A stretch of DNA of 37,429 bases from Thiotrichaceae bacterium. Lineage in GTDB: Bacteria > Pseudomonadota > Gammaproteobacteria > Beggiatoales > Beggiatoaceae. The notes below the pieces were generated by a model that was given only the letters and a program-made list of their open reading frames with translations, had not been told where the DNA came from and made no database searches. Position numbers and translations under genes: made by a program. Numbering within the stretch: the first letter of the stretch is position 1; each line of letters starts with the position of its first letter. The DNA lies in assembly GCA_016745055.1 (NCBI GenBank), contig JADGDF010000022.1, forward strand, positions 1 to 37,429, written 5' to 3'. This document shows, one piece after another, positions 25,324-33,491 of the stretch.

Positions 25324-25872
25324 GTGGCAAAAATTCCTCATATCTCAAACAATATTTTTCTTGTCGGCCCAATGGGTGTCGGCAAAACAACCATTGGCAA
25401 GCAACTCTCATCAATACTCAATCTAACTTTTAAAGATAGTGATCTTGAAATTGAAGAAAAAACAGGTGCTTCCATTCCCTTAATTTTTGAAATTGAGGGA
25501 GAAGCTGGCTTTAGAAAGCGCGAGCGAGAAGCTATTTCTGAACTAGTGACTGAAAAAGAAATTATTTTATCAACGGGCGGTGGGGTAGTGCTTGATTCAG
25601 ATAATCGAAGTGATTTAAAAAAACATGGCATTGTTATTTATTTACATGCGTCAGTGGAAGACCTGATGGAACGCACCGCACATAGTCATAACCGCCCCTT
25701 GTTAAAGGTAGGTAATATTACCCAACGTCGTATACGCGTTGAAACAATTTATCTTGAAAGACATGATTTATACAAAGATGTAGCGGATGTAATGATAGAA
25801 ACTGGTCGTAAAACAATTCGTCAAGTCGTACGACTGGCATTAAAGTCCCTGGAGAAATTTGAAAATACTTGA
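25324..25872 (+). CDS. aroK: Shikimate kinase
   Basis: A 182-residue kinase of the shikimate pathway (shikimate to shikimate 3-phosphate). Walker A is GPMGVGKTTIGKQL (K21 from this start); shikimate-binding D38/D40 in FKDSDLEIEE, F-R in GEAGFRKRER, and GGG in LSTGGGVVL; the LID region includes RTAHSHNRPLL. Homologues begin close to NNIFLVG, so I prefer GTG at 25324; an upstream ATG at 25264 adds 20 unrelated residues. No clear ribosome-binding site exists for either. In most gammaproteobacteria aroK is followed by aroB and preceded by pilQ; here both are missing and an exported protein follows. Confidence 0.9.
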   Translation: MAKIPHISNNIFLVGPMGVGKTTIGKQLSSILNLTFKDSDLEIEEKTGASIPLIFEIEGEAGFRKREREAISELVTEKEIILSTGGGVVLDSDNRSDLKKHGIVIYLHASVEDLMERTAHSHNRPLLKVGNITQRRIRVETIYLERHDLYKDVADVMIETGRKTIRQVVRLALKSLEKFENT

Positions 25873-25904
25873 TAACCTATGCATTATTTTACTGGAGGTG
25901 CACA

Positions 25905-26387
25905 ATGTTAAAAAAAATATTATTTTATATCCATTTAGGTAGTTTACTCAATTTTTTTGGATTACCGGCTGAAGCTGCACCAAGATTGACGGTTTCAGAA
26001 TGTGCTTGGGCTAATGCAATTCAGTATCATGAACCCGTTTCACCTTATACTGCAGCAGCTCCTTTGTATTTTTGGACTAAAATCCAGGGAAATGCAGAAG
26101 CATTGGAAGTATTAAAACGTAAACGTGTATTATTGGTTGAACATATTTGGCAACGCTTAAGTGGTACTCGTTTTAGAGTCGTTGATCAAATTCGTTTACC
26201 CATTCGTGCAAATGAGGAGTTAATTAATGGGTTTGAATGGGAAGTTAAAGAAAGAGGTTTTTTTGATTGGCGAACCTTTAGCGTCAAACAAAATTTGCCT
26301 TCAGATTATTGGAAAGTAAGAGTATATTATAATCGTCGCCCAATTCGTTTTGAAGCCTATTGTGAAAGTGAAATTTGGACTGAATAA
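25905..26387 (+). CDS. Exported protein with possible DUF2914 domain
   Basis: A 160-residue protein. The start is set at the ATG at 25905 by a perfect GGAGGTG eight bases upstream; an upstream TTG overlapping aroK is rejected. A signal peptide covers ~1-26 (LKKILFYIHLGSLLNFFGLP ending AEAAP). The mature part has PLYFWTKIQGN, LLVEHIWQRLSG, a stretch with VVDQIRLPI, FDWRTFSVKQNLPSDYWKVR and VYYN. The order W-x-K ... H-x-W ... R-x-x-S/F ... W-K-V-R-V resembles the DUF2914 beta-domain; I am not sure of it. It lies between aroK and a membrane-protein gene 16 bases downstream, probably an operon. Confidence 0.75.
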   Translation: MLKKILFYIHLGSLLNFFGLPAEAAPRLTVSECAWANAIQYHEPVSPYTAAAPLYFWTKIQGNAEALEVLKRKRVLLVEHIWQRLSGTRFRVVDQIRLPIRANEELINGFEWEVKERGFFDWRTFSVKQNLPSDYWKVRVYYNRRPIRFEAYCESEIWTE

Positions 26388-26403
26388 ATAACAGGAGTCC
26401 TGC

Positions 26404-27519
26404 ATGACAACCGAAGCGACTGACTATCAAGAAAATTCACAACCAATATTATCTGTCTCAGAATTATCACCGAAAAAATATATTCAAGAAGCCCAACTCC
26501 TATTAGCGTTTGCCGCTCAAAGAGGCTTAATGGTTGAAGAATCAATTGTTTCAGTGATTGTTAGAGCAAAACATATGTTTGACGAAAAACAATGGACAGT
26601 GGAAATGGAAACTGAGTTTTGGATGGCATTTAATGCATTGGCAAAACTCGTCTCTCCTGTTTCTGTTGAAAGCTTGAGGGCAACACGCTCCATTGAGTGG
26701 AGTATGGAAAAAAGTGCGCAACAAAATGTGTTCACTGATTTGTTACGTTATATTTTTGGCCAACGTGGTTATTCAGTTGCTGAGAGAACAGTTAATGGCT
26801 ACCAAAGGGCTAGTTTGCTGGGGCTAATTTTCCTACTTGTTTGCCAAATTTATTGGGTTATAGGTTCAGCCATTATCAATGATATTGAAAAAATACCCCA
26901 GGCAATTGATGTTTTGGAACAGGAAATTGATTCATTTGAAAAGCAGTCTCAAATAGACTCATTGCAAAGCCGTAGCTTTCAACAAAAAGAAAATAAGATT
27001 CAAGAGTATGAGAGTCGCATTGATGCCAGTTACGATACTTTAAATTCATGGAATAGTGTATGGCAACTCAGCTTTTTCAGTGGCACACCTGAAACAACAA
27101 AGAAAAGTGCCAGTGAAATGATAAAGGCACGTTTTACGCTACAGCAAAACGCAAAATTTGTGCTTCAAGTACTTCAACTTTATCTTTTACCGTTACTATA
27201 TGGTTTATTAGGTGCTTGCGTTTATGTATTACGCATGTTAACCACAGAAATGCGCAATTTGACTTATGAATTAGAATCTAATATTCGTTACCATATGCGG
27301 GTACAGTTAGGCGCATTGTCAGGATTAGCCATTGGTTGGTTTGCCTCAAGTCCTGGTATTGGTTTATCACTCAATGCGGTTTCACCTTTTGCCCTAGCAT
27401 TTTTGGCGGGATATAGCGTTGAAGTCTTATTTTCAATTATGGATGGTTTAATTGCAAGTTTTTCAAATCATTCCAAACATGGTAATGATCAATCACGTTC
27501 AGGTAATGATTTATATTAA
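26404..27519 (+). CDS. Four-helix membrane protein with coiled coil, unknown function
   Basis: A 371-residue inner-membrane protein. A cytoplasmic helical N-terminus (~1-135) precedes TM1 (~137-157). A coiled-coil segment (~160-210; EIDSFEKQSQIDSLQS, KENKIQEYESR) is probably on the opposite side. TM2 (~253-277), TM3 (~302-320) and TM4 (~327-346) end with a polar tail. GALSGLAIGWFA and LAFLAGYSVEVLFS are Gly-rich helices that could pack tightly. AGGAG lies just upstream of the ATG at 26404. The preceding exported-protein gene ends 16 bases before it, so the two probably work together, perhaps in the envelope. No family recognised. Confidence 0.8.
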   Translation: MTTEATDYQENSQPILSVSELSPKKYIQEAQLLLAFAAQRGLMVEESIVSVIVRAKHMFDEKQWTVEMETEFWMAFNALAKLVSPVSVESLRATRSIEWSMEKSAQQNVFTDLLRYIFGQRGYSVAERTVNGYQRASLLGLIFLLVCQIYWVIGSAIINDIEKIPQAIDVLEQEIDSFEKQSQIDSLQSRSFQQKENKIQEYESRIDASYDTLNSWNSVWQLSFFSGTPETTKKSASEMIKARFTLQQNAKFVLQVLQLYLLPLLYGLLGACVYVLRMLTTEMRNLTYELESNIRYHMRVQLGALSGLAIGWFASSPGIGLSLNAVSPFALAFLAGYSVEVLFSIMDGLIASFSNHSKHGNDQSRSGNDLY

Positions 27520-27636
27520 TACACTCAACTCTAAAACTGGTTAAGTCTTTGAGGCTTGCTTAGTTTTAAAGTATGACATACTTAGGCACTCCACCAAGAT
27601 GCGGACTTGGAACAACAATAATAGAAAGTAAATATT

Positions 27637-28878
27637 ATGGATTATTTTGAATACCACAATGGCATTCTTCATGGAGAAGGTGTTGATTTACGCACTGTTG
27701 CAAAAAATTTTGGTACCCCTTGTTATGTTTACTCACGCGCAACAATTGAGCGTCATTGGCATGCTTTTAATGATACCTTTCTCAATAAGCCACATTTAGT
27801 TTGCTACGCGGTTAAAGCTAGTTCTAACTTAAGCATCCTGCGTTTACTAGCCCAACAGGGTTCAGGGTTTGATATCGTTTCCATTGGGGAATTGGAACGC
27901 GTGTTAAAAGCAGGTGGACAGACTGATAAAGTTGTTTTTTCAGGGGTAGGCAAAACAGTCGCTGAAATTCAACGTGCACTAGAAATCGGTATCTTATGCT
28001 TTAACGTCGAATCTGAACCTGAATTACTGCGCATTAATCAAATTGCGGGTGAAATGGGGAAGATTGCACCTATTACTTTGCGTGTTAATCCTGATGTCGA
28101 TGCTAAAACCCATCCTTATATTTCCACTGGCCTCAAAGAAAATAAGTTTGGAATTGATATTGATGTTGCTTTTGAAGCTTATAAAACAGCCGCCCAACTA
28201 CCTCATGTGAAAATAATAGGCATTGGTTTTCACATTGGTTCTCAGTTAATAGAAATCAAACCTTTTACTGATGCATTAAAACGAATCATGGTTTTAATTG
28301 AACATCTTAAACGTATTGATATTTCACTGGACTATATTGATATTGGGGGTGGATTGGGAGTCTGTTACCAAGATGAAAATCCAGCTGAACCAGAAGCTTA
28401 TGTTAAAGCTTTAAGCGAAGTATTGGGAGATGCGCCTTACAACATTATCTTAGAACCAGGTCGCGCCATTGTTGCTAATGCTGGAGTGTTAATTACCAAA
28501 GTAGAATACTTAAAACACACACTGCACAAACATTTTGCCATTGTAGATACAGGTATGCATGATTTGATTCGTCCTGCATTATATGAAGCCTGGCAAAGAA
28601 TTTTACCCATTGAACAACAAGAAAAAGGTGAAAAACTGACTTATGATGTGGTTGGCCCAATTTGTGAGACCGCTGACTTTCTTGGCAAAGATCGACAGCT
28701 TGCCATAAAAGAAGGAGATTTATTGGCTATACGTTCAAGCGGTGCTTATGGTGCGGTAATGGGTTCTAACTACAATACGCGCTTTCGAGCCCCTGAAGTA
28801 TTAGTTGATGGCAAAGAAACAAAACTCATTCGCCGTAGAGAAACGATTGAAGATTTATTTGCATTAGAAGAAATGTAA
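27637..28878 (+). CDS. lysA: Diaminopimelate decarboxylase
   Basis: A 413-residue PLP enzyme making lysine from meso-diaminopimelate, last step of the pathway. The PLP lysine is K60 in VCYAVKASSNLSILRLL. Other sites: GFDIVSIGELERVLKAG, HIGSQL, the Gly-rich phosphate loop DIGGGLGVCYQ, EPGRAIVANAG, the active-site Cys in GPICETADFLGKD, and GAYGAVMGSNYNTR. Normal length for the LysA family. A weak GAAAG precedes the ATG. Usually linked to dapF in gammaproteobacteria, which is absent here. The tRNA gene begins only two bases after the stop, on the other strand. Confidence 0.96.
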   Translation: MDYFEYHNGILHGEGVDLRTVAKNFGTPCYVYSRATIERHWHAFNDTFLNKPHLVCYAVKASSNLSILRLLAQQGSGFDIVSIGELERVLKAGGQTDKVVFSGVGKTVAEIQRALEIGILCFNVESEPELLRINQIAGEMGKIAPITLRVNPDVDAKTHPYISTGLKENKFGIDIDVAFEAYKTAAQLPHVKIIGIGFHIGSQLIEIKPFTDALKRIMVLIEHLKRIDISLDYIDIGGGLGVCYQDENPAEPEAYVKALSEVLGDAPYNIILEPGRAIVANAGVLITKVEYLKHTLHKHFAIVDTGMHDLIRPALYEAWQRILPIEQQEKGEKLTYDVVGPICETADFLGKDRQLAIKEGDLLAIRSSGAYGAVMGSNYNTRFRAPEVLVDGKETKLIRRRETIEDLFALEEM

Positions 28879-28880
28879 TA

Positions 28881-28954
28881 TGGAGCGGGTGATGGGAATC
28901 GAACCCACGCTATCAGCTTGGGAAGCTAAAGTTCTACCATTAAACTACACCCGC
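28881..28954 (-). tRNA. tRNA-Gly (anticodon CCC)
   Basis: A 74-base tRNA with encoded CCA end. Acceptor GCGGGTG pairs with CACCCGC; D-arm TAGTTTAATGGTAGA; anticodon stem TTAGC/GCTGA around loop TTCCCAA, so anticodon CCC reading GGG; T-arm GTGGGTTCGATTCCCAT. All stems pair normally (one T-G). Convergent with lysA. Confidence 0.95.
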
Positions 28955-28963
28955 TTTTAGTTC

Positions 28964-28992
28964 ATAATAGTCAAATTTTAATCAACAGTCAA
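28964..28992 (-). promoter_or_regulatory. Promoter of tRNA-Gly
   Basis: On the minus strand TTGACT (28992-28987), a 17-base spacer and TATTAT (28969-28964), then nine bases to the first base of the tRNA. Near-consensus sigma70 geometry. Confidence 0.75.
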
Positions 28993-29004
28993 ACCAAGGT
29001 CAGT

Positions 29005-29205
29005 ATGGAAATTACCTTAAATGGCGAAATAAAACAAGTGCCTGAAAATTGCACCATTTCAACCTTATTAACTCAACTAGATTTGACAGCAAAACGCCTC
29101 GCAGTTGAAGTAAACTTAGACATTATACCGCGTAGCCAATTTGATAATCACGTTTTACAGACAGGTGACAAAGTCGAAGTTGTCCATGCCATTGGTGGCG
29201 GGTAG
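29005..29205 (+). CDS. thiS: Sulfur carrier protein ThiS
   Basis: A 66-residue beta-grasp (ubiquitin-like) protein supplying sulfur for thiazole synthesis in thiamine biosynthesis. It starts MEITLNGEIKQVPENCTIST, contains AVEVNLDIIPRSQFD and ends AIGGG; the terminal Gly-Gly is the site of adenylation and thiocarboxylation. Length is exactly that of ThiS. CAAGG precedes the ATG. thiG, usually the next gene, is absent: the following 237 bases hold only small hairpins. Divergent from the tRNA promoter. Confidence 0.92.
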   Translation: MEITLNGEIKQVPENCTISTLLTQLDLTAKRLAVEVNLDIIPRSQFDNHVLQTGDKVEVVHAIGGG

Positions 29206-29221
29206 CTTATACATAAGCTAC
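29202..29221 (+). terminator. Hairpin at the thiS stop codon
   Basis: GTAGCTTA-TACA-TAAGCTAC, an exact 8-bp stem overlapping the TAG stop. No T-run follows, so termination efficiency is doubtful. A weaker imperfect dyad (GACGGAATT-TGT-AATTCTGTC) lies at 29374-29394 before the next gene. Confidence 0.35.
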
Positions 29222-29443
29222 ACCTGAATGCCTAGGCAAAATACACAGCTATTTTCATATCTTAATTCATGTTACGTAGGCTAACCAGAAATCAATAAGT
29301 TATGAAACAAAAAGGTTTTGTAATCTATTGATTTTACCTCACAGGTGCGTAACATCAGTTAGATAATTAATTGGACGGAATTTGTAATTCTGTCTTCAAT
29401 ATTTGGGAACAGCTTACAAACCAGCCCTTGCGTAAAAACTAAC

Positions 29444-30076
29444 ATGAAAATATATATTTTTCTAATTGCATTACTACTAACAAGTGCAGGGTATGATACT
29501 AGTAGTTCTGGGTTAAAATATCCTCTATCCAATGGAGTAGATGTATCCATAACACTAAGCCCAAATGCAACTTCCTATAACTTGAAGGATGTTTCCCGAG
29601 GACAGGTGAGCTTCTCCGCATCCATTAAGAACCAAGGCGACAATTCGATCATCATTGCTCACCCAGCCCTTTGCCTTCCTGCAAATTACCAAATGGGTGA
29701 AAGACTGCATTTCAAAGATCGGCATGGTCAATCTGAAATTCTCCTTACAATAATAACCCCCAATAACAAAACTGTAATCCTACGAGATGGACAGTATTTT
29801 TTTGATTTGGGCAATATTGATCATTTCAACATTGATCCAGCCGAATCAAAACAATTTTATGTGGGGTGGTTTTTTCTTAATGCCAGGGGACGATGGGAAA
29901 ACGACAAGGAAGCTGCAACTGTATTTATGAATAAAGGACTGTATAGGGTGAAGCTACTCTATCGCAATTTCTTTCCAAAAGCGTATATATTTAATTCATC
30001 TACAGATAAGTGGAAAGTTGTAAATACTTGGGTGGGAGAAATGTGGTCCAATGAGGTGACAATAGAAATCAAATGA
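29444..30076 (+). CDS. Exported protein of unknown function
   Basis: A 210-residue protein with an N-terminal hydrophobic signal (KIYIFLIALLLTSAGYDTSS); cleavage likely near residue 15-18. The rest is probably an immunoglobulin-like beta-sandwich: VDVSITLSPNATSYNL, GQVSFSASIKNQGDNSIIIA, LLTIITPNNKTVILRDGQYF, GLYRVKLLYRNFF. That pattern resembles proteins annotated as intracellular proteinase-inhibitor-like or Ig-like, but I cannot confirm a family. Only one cysteine is in the mature part. There is no obvious ribosome-binding site at the ATG. It is an isolated plus-strand gene immediately before the serC-flanked islet. Confidence 0.7.
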   Translation: MKIYIFLIALLLTSAGYDTSSSGLKYPLSNGVDVSITLSPNATSYNLKDVSRGQVSFSASIKNQGDNSIIIAHPALCLPANYQMGERLHFKDRHGQSEILLTIITPNNKTVILRDGQYFFDLGNIDHFNIDPAESKQFYVGWFFLNARGRWENDKEAATVFMNKGLYRVKLLYRNFFPKAYIFNSSTDKWKVVNTWVGEMWSNEVTIEIK

Positions 30077-30294
30077 CAGCTAAACTTGCGTCGCAGATAA
30101 ACATTGCTCTAGCTGAATGAATTTGCTGTTCCACCTACAATACTTGGACATTCGGATATAAACCTGCGTCCACATAAACACTTCAAACAATTTTATGGTA
30201 TAACGCTGTGACCAAACCATAAAAATGTTTTCCCACCTTATTTGACTAAAGAAGTACAATATTTACCTTGTAAAATTCATTAACCAATAAAAAA

Positions 30295-30320
30295 TAAGGA
30301 TATTGCAATGTCACGTTTTT
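30295..30320 (+). repeat. Duplicate of the serC translation-initiation region
   Basis: TAAGGATATTGCAATGTCAC plus GTTTTT matches 33492-33517 at 25 of 26 positions; the latter is the ribosome-binding site and first codons of the real serC. Here the frame reads ATG TCA CGT TTT TGA (MSRF stop), so this is a truncated copy. Weaker similarity continues upstream (AAAATTCA-TTAAC... against AAAATTCAATCATT...). It marks the left boundary of a 3.2-kb islet. 30077-30294 holds no gene. Confidence 0.85.
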
Positions 30321-30325
30321 GAAGC

Positions 30326-30351
30326 AGACTATTCATGATAGTCTCTTTTTT
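30326..30351 (+). terminator. Rho-independent terminator
   Basis: AGACTAT-TCATG-ATAGTCT, a 7-bp perfect stem, followed by CTTTTTT. It lies six bases after the MSRF stop codon, so transcripts that reach the duplicated serC leader would stop here. 30352-30559 holds no gene that I can support. Confidence 0.7.
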
Positions 30352-30559
30352 AATTTTTGACAGGATAATACTTTAGATAAATAAGACTTTAACACCATTT
30401 TTACAGTTCCTAAACTGTATTTGAAAAGACGCAACAAGTGAACCTTTTAGCTTTACATTCTCCAAGTACAATTGAAATCCATTGCATTCGTTAGTAAGAT
30501 ATATTAATTGTGACAGTTACTCAAACAGTCAAGCAATTCTATTTATTTCGAGAATCCTC

Positions 30560-31360
30560 ATGCCTCAAGCGGTACTCAAAAGTGCAGAGTTATTAAATCA
30601 ACTTAAAGAATTGACAATGATTCCTGAAGTTGATGAATTTACGTTGAAACGTTTAGCTAATGAAGCAGAAAAACTCATTGCAGTTGATCCTGTGAGTGCT
30701 TACCTTGCATTAGGAAGAGTTGCTGTTCTGCAATTGGATGTTGAAAAAGTGCATACTAACTTTAAGTATGTTGCACAAATTGCAGGACAAGATAAGCGAG
30801 TTTGGAGAGATTATTCAACATCTTTAAATATTCTTGGGTACGGTTTAGAAGCAGCTAACATAGTAAAAAACCAGTTAAAAAGAAGTATGATTACTTATGA
30901 CTTGGATTATATTGATGTGGCAATTAGTATTTGTTCTTTTGCAGGGTTATTTTTTACAGCCCAATACTTTGTAGAAATATTTAACAAAAAGTCACAGGAC
31001 TATATACACCCGCTTACTGATACTTTGGATAATACTGTCGCTTTTATGGAAAAGTTGCAAATTGAGGAAGAAATGCTTACCCCTCTCTTTAAGATTCACT
31101 TTGATATTCTAAGAAAACATGATGTTATACTGAGAAAAACTGTAACTTCTCCCCAAATGGTAAGTATAGAATGTGATAAAGCTTTACAAGAATTTCGCTA
31201 TGAAGTTTATATCCCAAAATCTGTGGAGAAAGTGTGTGAAATGGCAGATGAATTAGCAGAAGCCGTTGCAGAAATTGATTTACCTGCAGATGTAGTTTAT
31301 CACTTTTATCCTCTTTATCGAGTAAAAGAAAATTTTTCAATAGAAGTAACAGCTAGCTGA
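30560..31360 (+). CDS. Helical-repeat (TPR-like) protein, islet gene 1
   Basis: A 266-residue soluble, mostly helical protein. Repeated helical units such as EFTLKRLANEAEKLIAVDPV, SAYLALGRVAVLQLDVEKVH and NILGYGLEAANIVKNQL suggest divergent TPR-like repeats in the first half; the second half (VEKVCEMADELAEAVAEI) is less regular and ends IEVTAS. I prefer the ATG at 30560 (GAGAA upstream, MPQAVLKSAELL) over a TTG at 30482. The DUF4209-like gene follows after nine bases and is certainly co-transcribed. Function unknown; it may regulate or chaperone the downstream HEPN-type protein, which is inference from pairing alone. Confidence 0.8.
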   Translation: MPQAVLKSAELLNQLKELTMIPEVDEFTLKRLANEAEKLIAVDPVSAYLALGRVAVLQLDVEKVHTNFKYVAQIAGQDKRVWRDYSTSLNILGYGLEAANIVKNQLKRSMITYDLDYIDVAISICSFAGLFFTAQYFVEIFNKKSQDYIHPLTDTLDNTVAFMEKLQIEEEMLTPLFKIHFDILRKHDVILRKTVTSPQMVSIECDKALQEFRYEVYIPKSVEKVCEMADELAEAVAEIDLPADVVYHFYPLYRVKENFSIEVTAS

Positions 31361-31369
31361 ATCCCTCAA

Positions 31370-33190
31370 ATGGAAGAATACTTAGAAAGTATAGAAGTAT
31401 CACTAGAAAATTTCAGAAAATGTGGATGGCAAGCAGCTATACGCGAGGATTATTTTTCAATGGATTCAGCGTTATCGCAGCTAGCCAAAGAAGCGATTAA
31501 AGAAAAGCGTTTTCCCGAAGGAAAAGTGCTTAAATTATTGGCAAATGCATTTTCAATGGCCTTTGATTTAGAGAGCCATAACCGTCCTTTTGTTCCTTAC
31601 ATAGTGATTTTTAATGAAGGTCGTTCCACTGACTTAGGTGATTTCCAAAAAAAAGATATTGAGTTTTTTGCGGAAATTGTGGATGAAATTGACGATCCAA
31701 AGTTATGTTCCCGTATCGCTGATATAGTATGGCTCCTTCAAAAACCAAGAAATCCAGCTTTTGCTGTTATGGCTATTGATAACTATTGCAAAATTCCTTT
31801 AAAAAATATAGGTGACCACCAATTTTGGGAAAGAGCAATTCAGCTTTGTACAATGTTAAAAAAAGGGGCAGGTGAACGACTACTAAACATAGAAAAAGCA
31901 CTTGTCAAAACCATAAAAAATGCCACTTCAAAAAATAGCATTTTGACGCATGATCTAAGCAATGTATTGCTAAATTATGGGTTAGGAAGAGATGATAACG
32001 CTGTTATATCTGAAAAATTGGAAAGTTTTGCTATCGAATTTGAGAAAACTGACGAATATTTAGGACGCTCCAGAGTCTTTTTTTCAGCCGCTCTTGACTA
32101 TCACAATAAGTACAATAACCATCAAAAAGCAACAGAAATACTAATAAAAATGGCTGAAGGGTGGGTAAAAGAAGCTGTTGATGTACAAAGTACAGGTAAA
32201 TTTGGTTGTAATACAATAGCTAAAGGGTGCTATGAAAATGCTATTCAAACATATAGAAAAATCCCAAATAAATTAAGAGGTAAATATGGCATTGACAAAA
32301 GGATTCATACACTTAGAACAGAACTAAACTTAGCAGGAGAAAAATCTCTGGATGAGAGAGTCAGTGTTCCTACCGAAGCAACTGACATTAGTGATCTTAT
32401 TGAAATGGCCATCCATTCAGTCGAAAATTTGCCACTTCTTGATACCTTATTAGCTTTAACAAATATTCACCCTGGTGCAACATTTCAAAAAAATCGTAAG
32501 GCTGCAGAGAATATATTTCAAAAGTATCATTTACAATTTTTGTATCCTATGGCACATATTTCTAGAGAAGGTAAAGTTAGTGCTATTCGTCCTGGTACCT
32601 TGGGAAATGAAAGTAATGAAACTGTAAAAGAAACTATTATATGGGAGCAAACAATTCAAAGTTTTTCAATAGAAGTATCATTTATTGTTTATAGCCTCAT
32701 TTTGCCAGCTCTCCAAATAATTAAGCAAGAACATCGTATTATACAAGCTGATTTTTCTGTTATTACACATCAATCGCCAATCATTCCTCAAGGAAGAGAA
32801 AAGTTATTTGCAAGAGGCCTGTATTTAGGTTATGACAATGACTTTGTAACTGCACTTCATGTGCTCATCCCTCAAATAGAACATTTAGTTAGAACTCATT
32901 TGAAAGAAGAAAATGTACAAACGACAACTTTGGATTCCAGAAGGATAGAAACTGAAAATGGATTAAGTACATTAATGGAACACCCTGAAGTTAATACTAT
33001 TTTTGGAAAAGATTTAGCGTTTGAATTAAAAGCTCTATTTTGTGACGCTTCAGGCCCGAATTTACGTAACAAATTGGCACATGGGCTGTTGGATTATGAT
33101 GAAAGCCAATCGACTTATTCCATCTATGCATGGTGGTTAACTTTACGTATTGTATTTAACTCAGTGTTTCGTCCAGCTAATTCTTGCTAA
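31370..33190 (+). CDS. DUF4209-like protein with C-terminal HEPN motif, islet gene 2
   Basis: A 606-residue soluble protein. The N-terminal two-thirds is alpha-helical (GWQAAIREDYFSMDSALSQL, LLLDTLLALTNI-type segments) and contains TPR-like stretches. The C-terminal third has the order ETIIWEQTIQSFSIEVSFIV, LARGLYLGYDND-like ARGLYLGYDNDFVTALHVLI, PQIEHLVRTHL, TLMEHPEV and then SGPNLRNKLAHGLLD. RNKLAH (R566-H571) is an Rx4H motif, the active-site signature of HEPN ribonucleases, and the arrangement matches my memory of DUF4209. Whether it cleaves RNA is not known. Its role is probably stress or phage defence by analogy; there is no nuclease evidence here. No clear ribosome-binding site at the ATG, suggesting coupling to islet gene 1. 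Confidence 0.8.
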   Translation: MEEYLESIEVSLENFRKCGWQAAIREDYFSMDSALSQLAKEAIKEKRFPEGKVLKLLANAFSMAFDLESHNRPFVPYIVIFNEGRSTDLGDFQKKDIEFFAEIVDEIDDPKLCSRIADIVWLLQKPRNPAFAVMAIDNYCKIPLKNIGDHQFWERAIQLCTMLKKGAGERLLNIEKALVKTIKNATSKNSILTHDLSNVLLNYGLGRDDNAVISEKLESFAIEFEKTDEYLGRSRVFFSAALDYHNKYNNHQKATEILIKMAEGWVKEAVDVQSTGKFGCNTIAKGCYENAIQTYRKIPNKLRGKYGIDKRIHTLRTELNLAGEKSLDERVSVPTEATDISDLIEMAIHSVENLPLLDTLLALTNIHPGATFQKNRKAAENIFQKYHLQFLYPMAHISREGKVSAIRPGTLGNESNETVKETIIWEQTIQSFSIEVSFIVYSLILPALQIIKQEHRIIQADFSVITHQSPIIPQGREKLFARGLYLGYDNDFVTALHVLIPQIEHLVRTHLKEENVQTTTLDSRRIETENGLSTLMEHPEVNTIFGKDLAFELKALFCDASGPNLRNKLAHGLLDYDESQSTYSIYAWWLTLRIVFNSVFRPANSC

Positions 33191-33222
33191 ACTTCATACT
33201 AAACTCTTTTAAGGAATGAAAT

Positions 33223-33447
33223 ATGTTAACTTTGCCGATAAAATACATTTTAGATGAACATGGTCAAACACACAATGTTATTGTGACTATTTCACTGTGG
33301 GAAAAAATTAAACCTCTCGTTTTTGAAGAAATTTTAGCCCAGCCTACAGTGCAAAAAAATGACTCCATCTTTGGTTTGGGGGAAACACCTATTGATGATC
33401 CCCAAATAACAGATGCTTCTGTTAATCATGATAAATATTTAGCATAA
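33223..33447 (+). CDS. Antitoxin-like small protein, islet gene 3
   Basis: A 74-residue protein starting MLTLPIKYILDEHGQTHNVI and ending SIFGLGETPIDDPQITDASV then NHDKYLA. This form (a short beta-strand 'I-x-Y-I-x-D-E-x-G' start plus a C-terminal 'GLG..P..D..ITDAS.NHDKYL' tail) is shared by antitoxins encoded just before VapC-type toxins; I know it by memory, not a search. AAGGA precedes the ATG. Instead of a toxin, serC begins 57 bases downstream, so it is an orphan antitoxin or a remnant. Its transcript probably reads into serC. Confidence 0.75.
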   Translation: MLTLPIKYILDEHGQTHNVIVTISLWEKIKPLVFEEILAQPTVQKNDSIFGLGETPIDDPQITDASVNHDKYLA

Positions 33448-33491
33448 AAAACTTCCATTCCAAAAACAAAATTCAATCATTCATATAAAAC

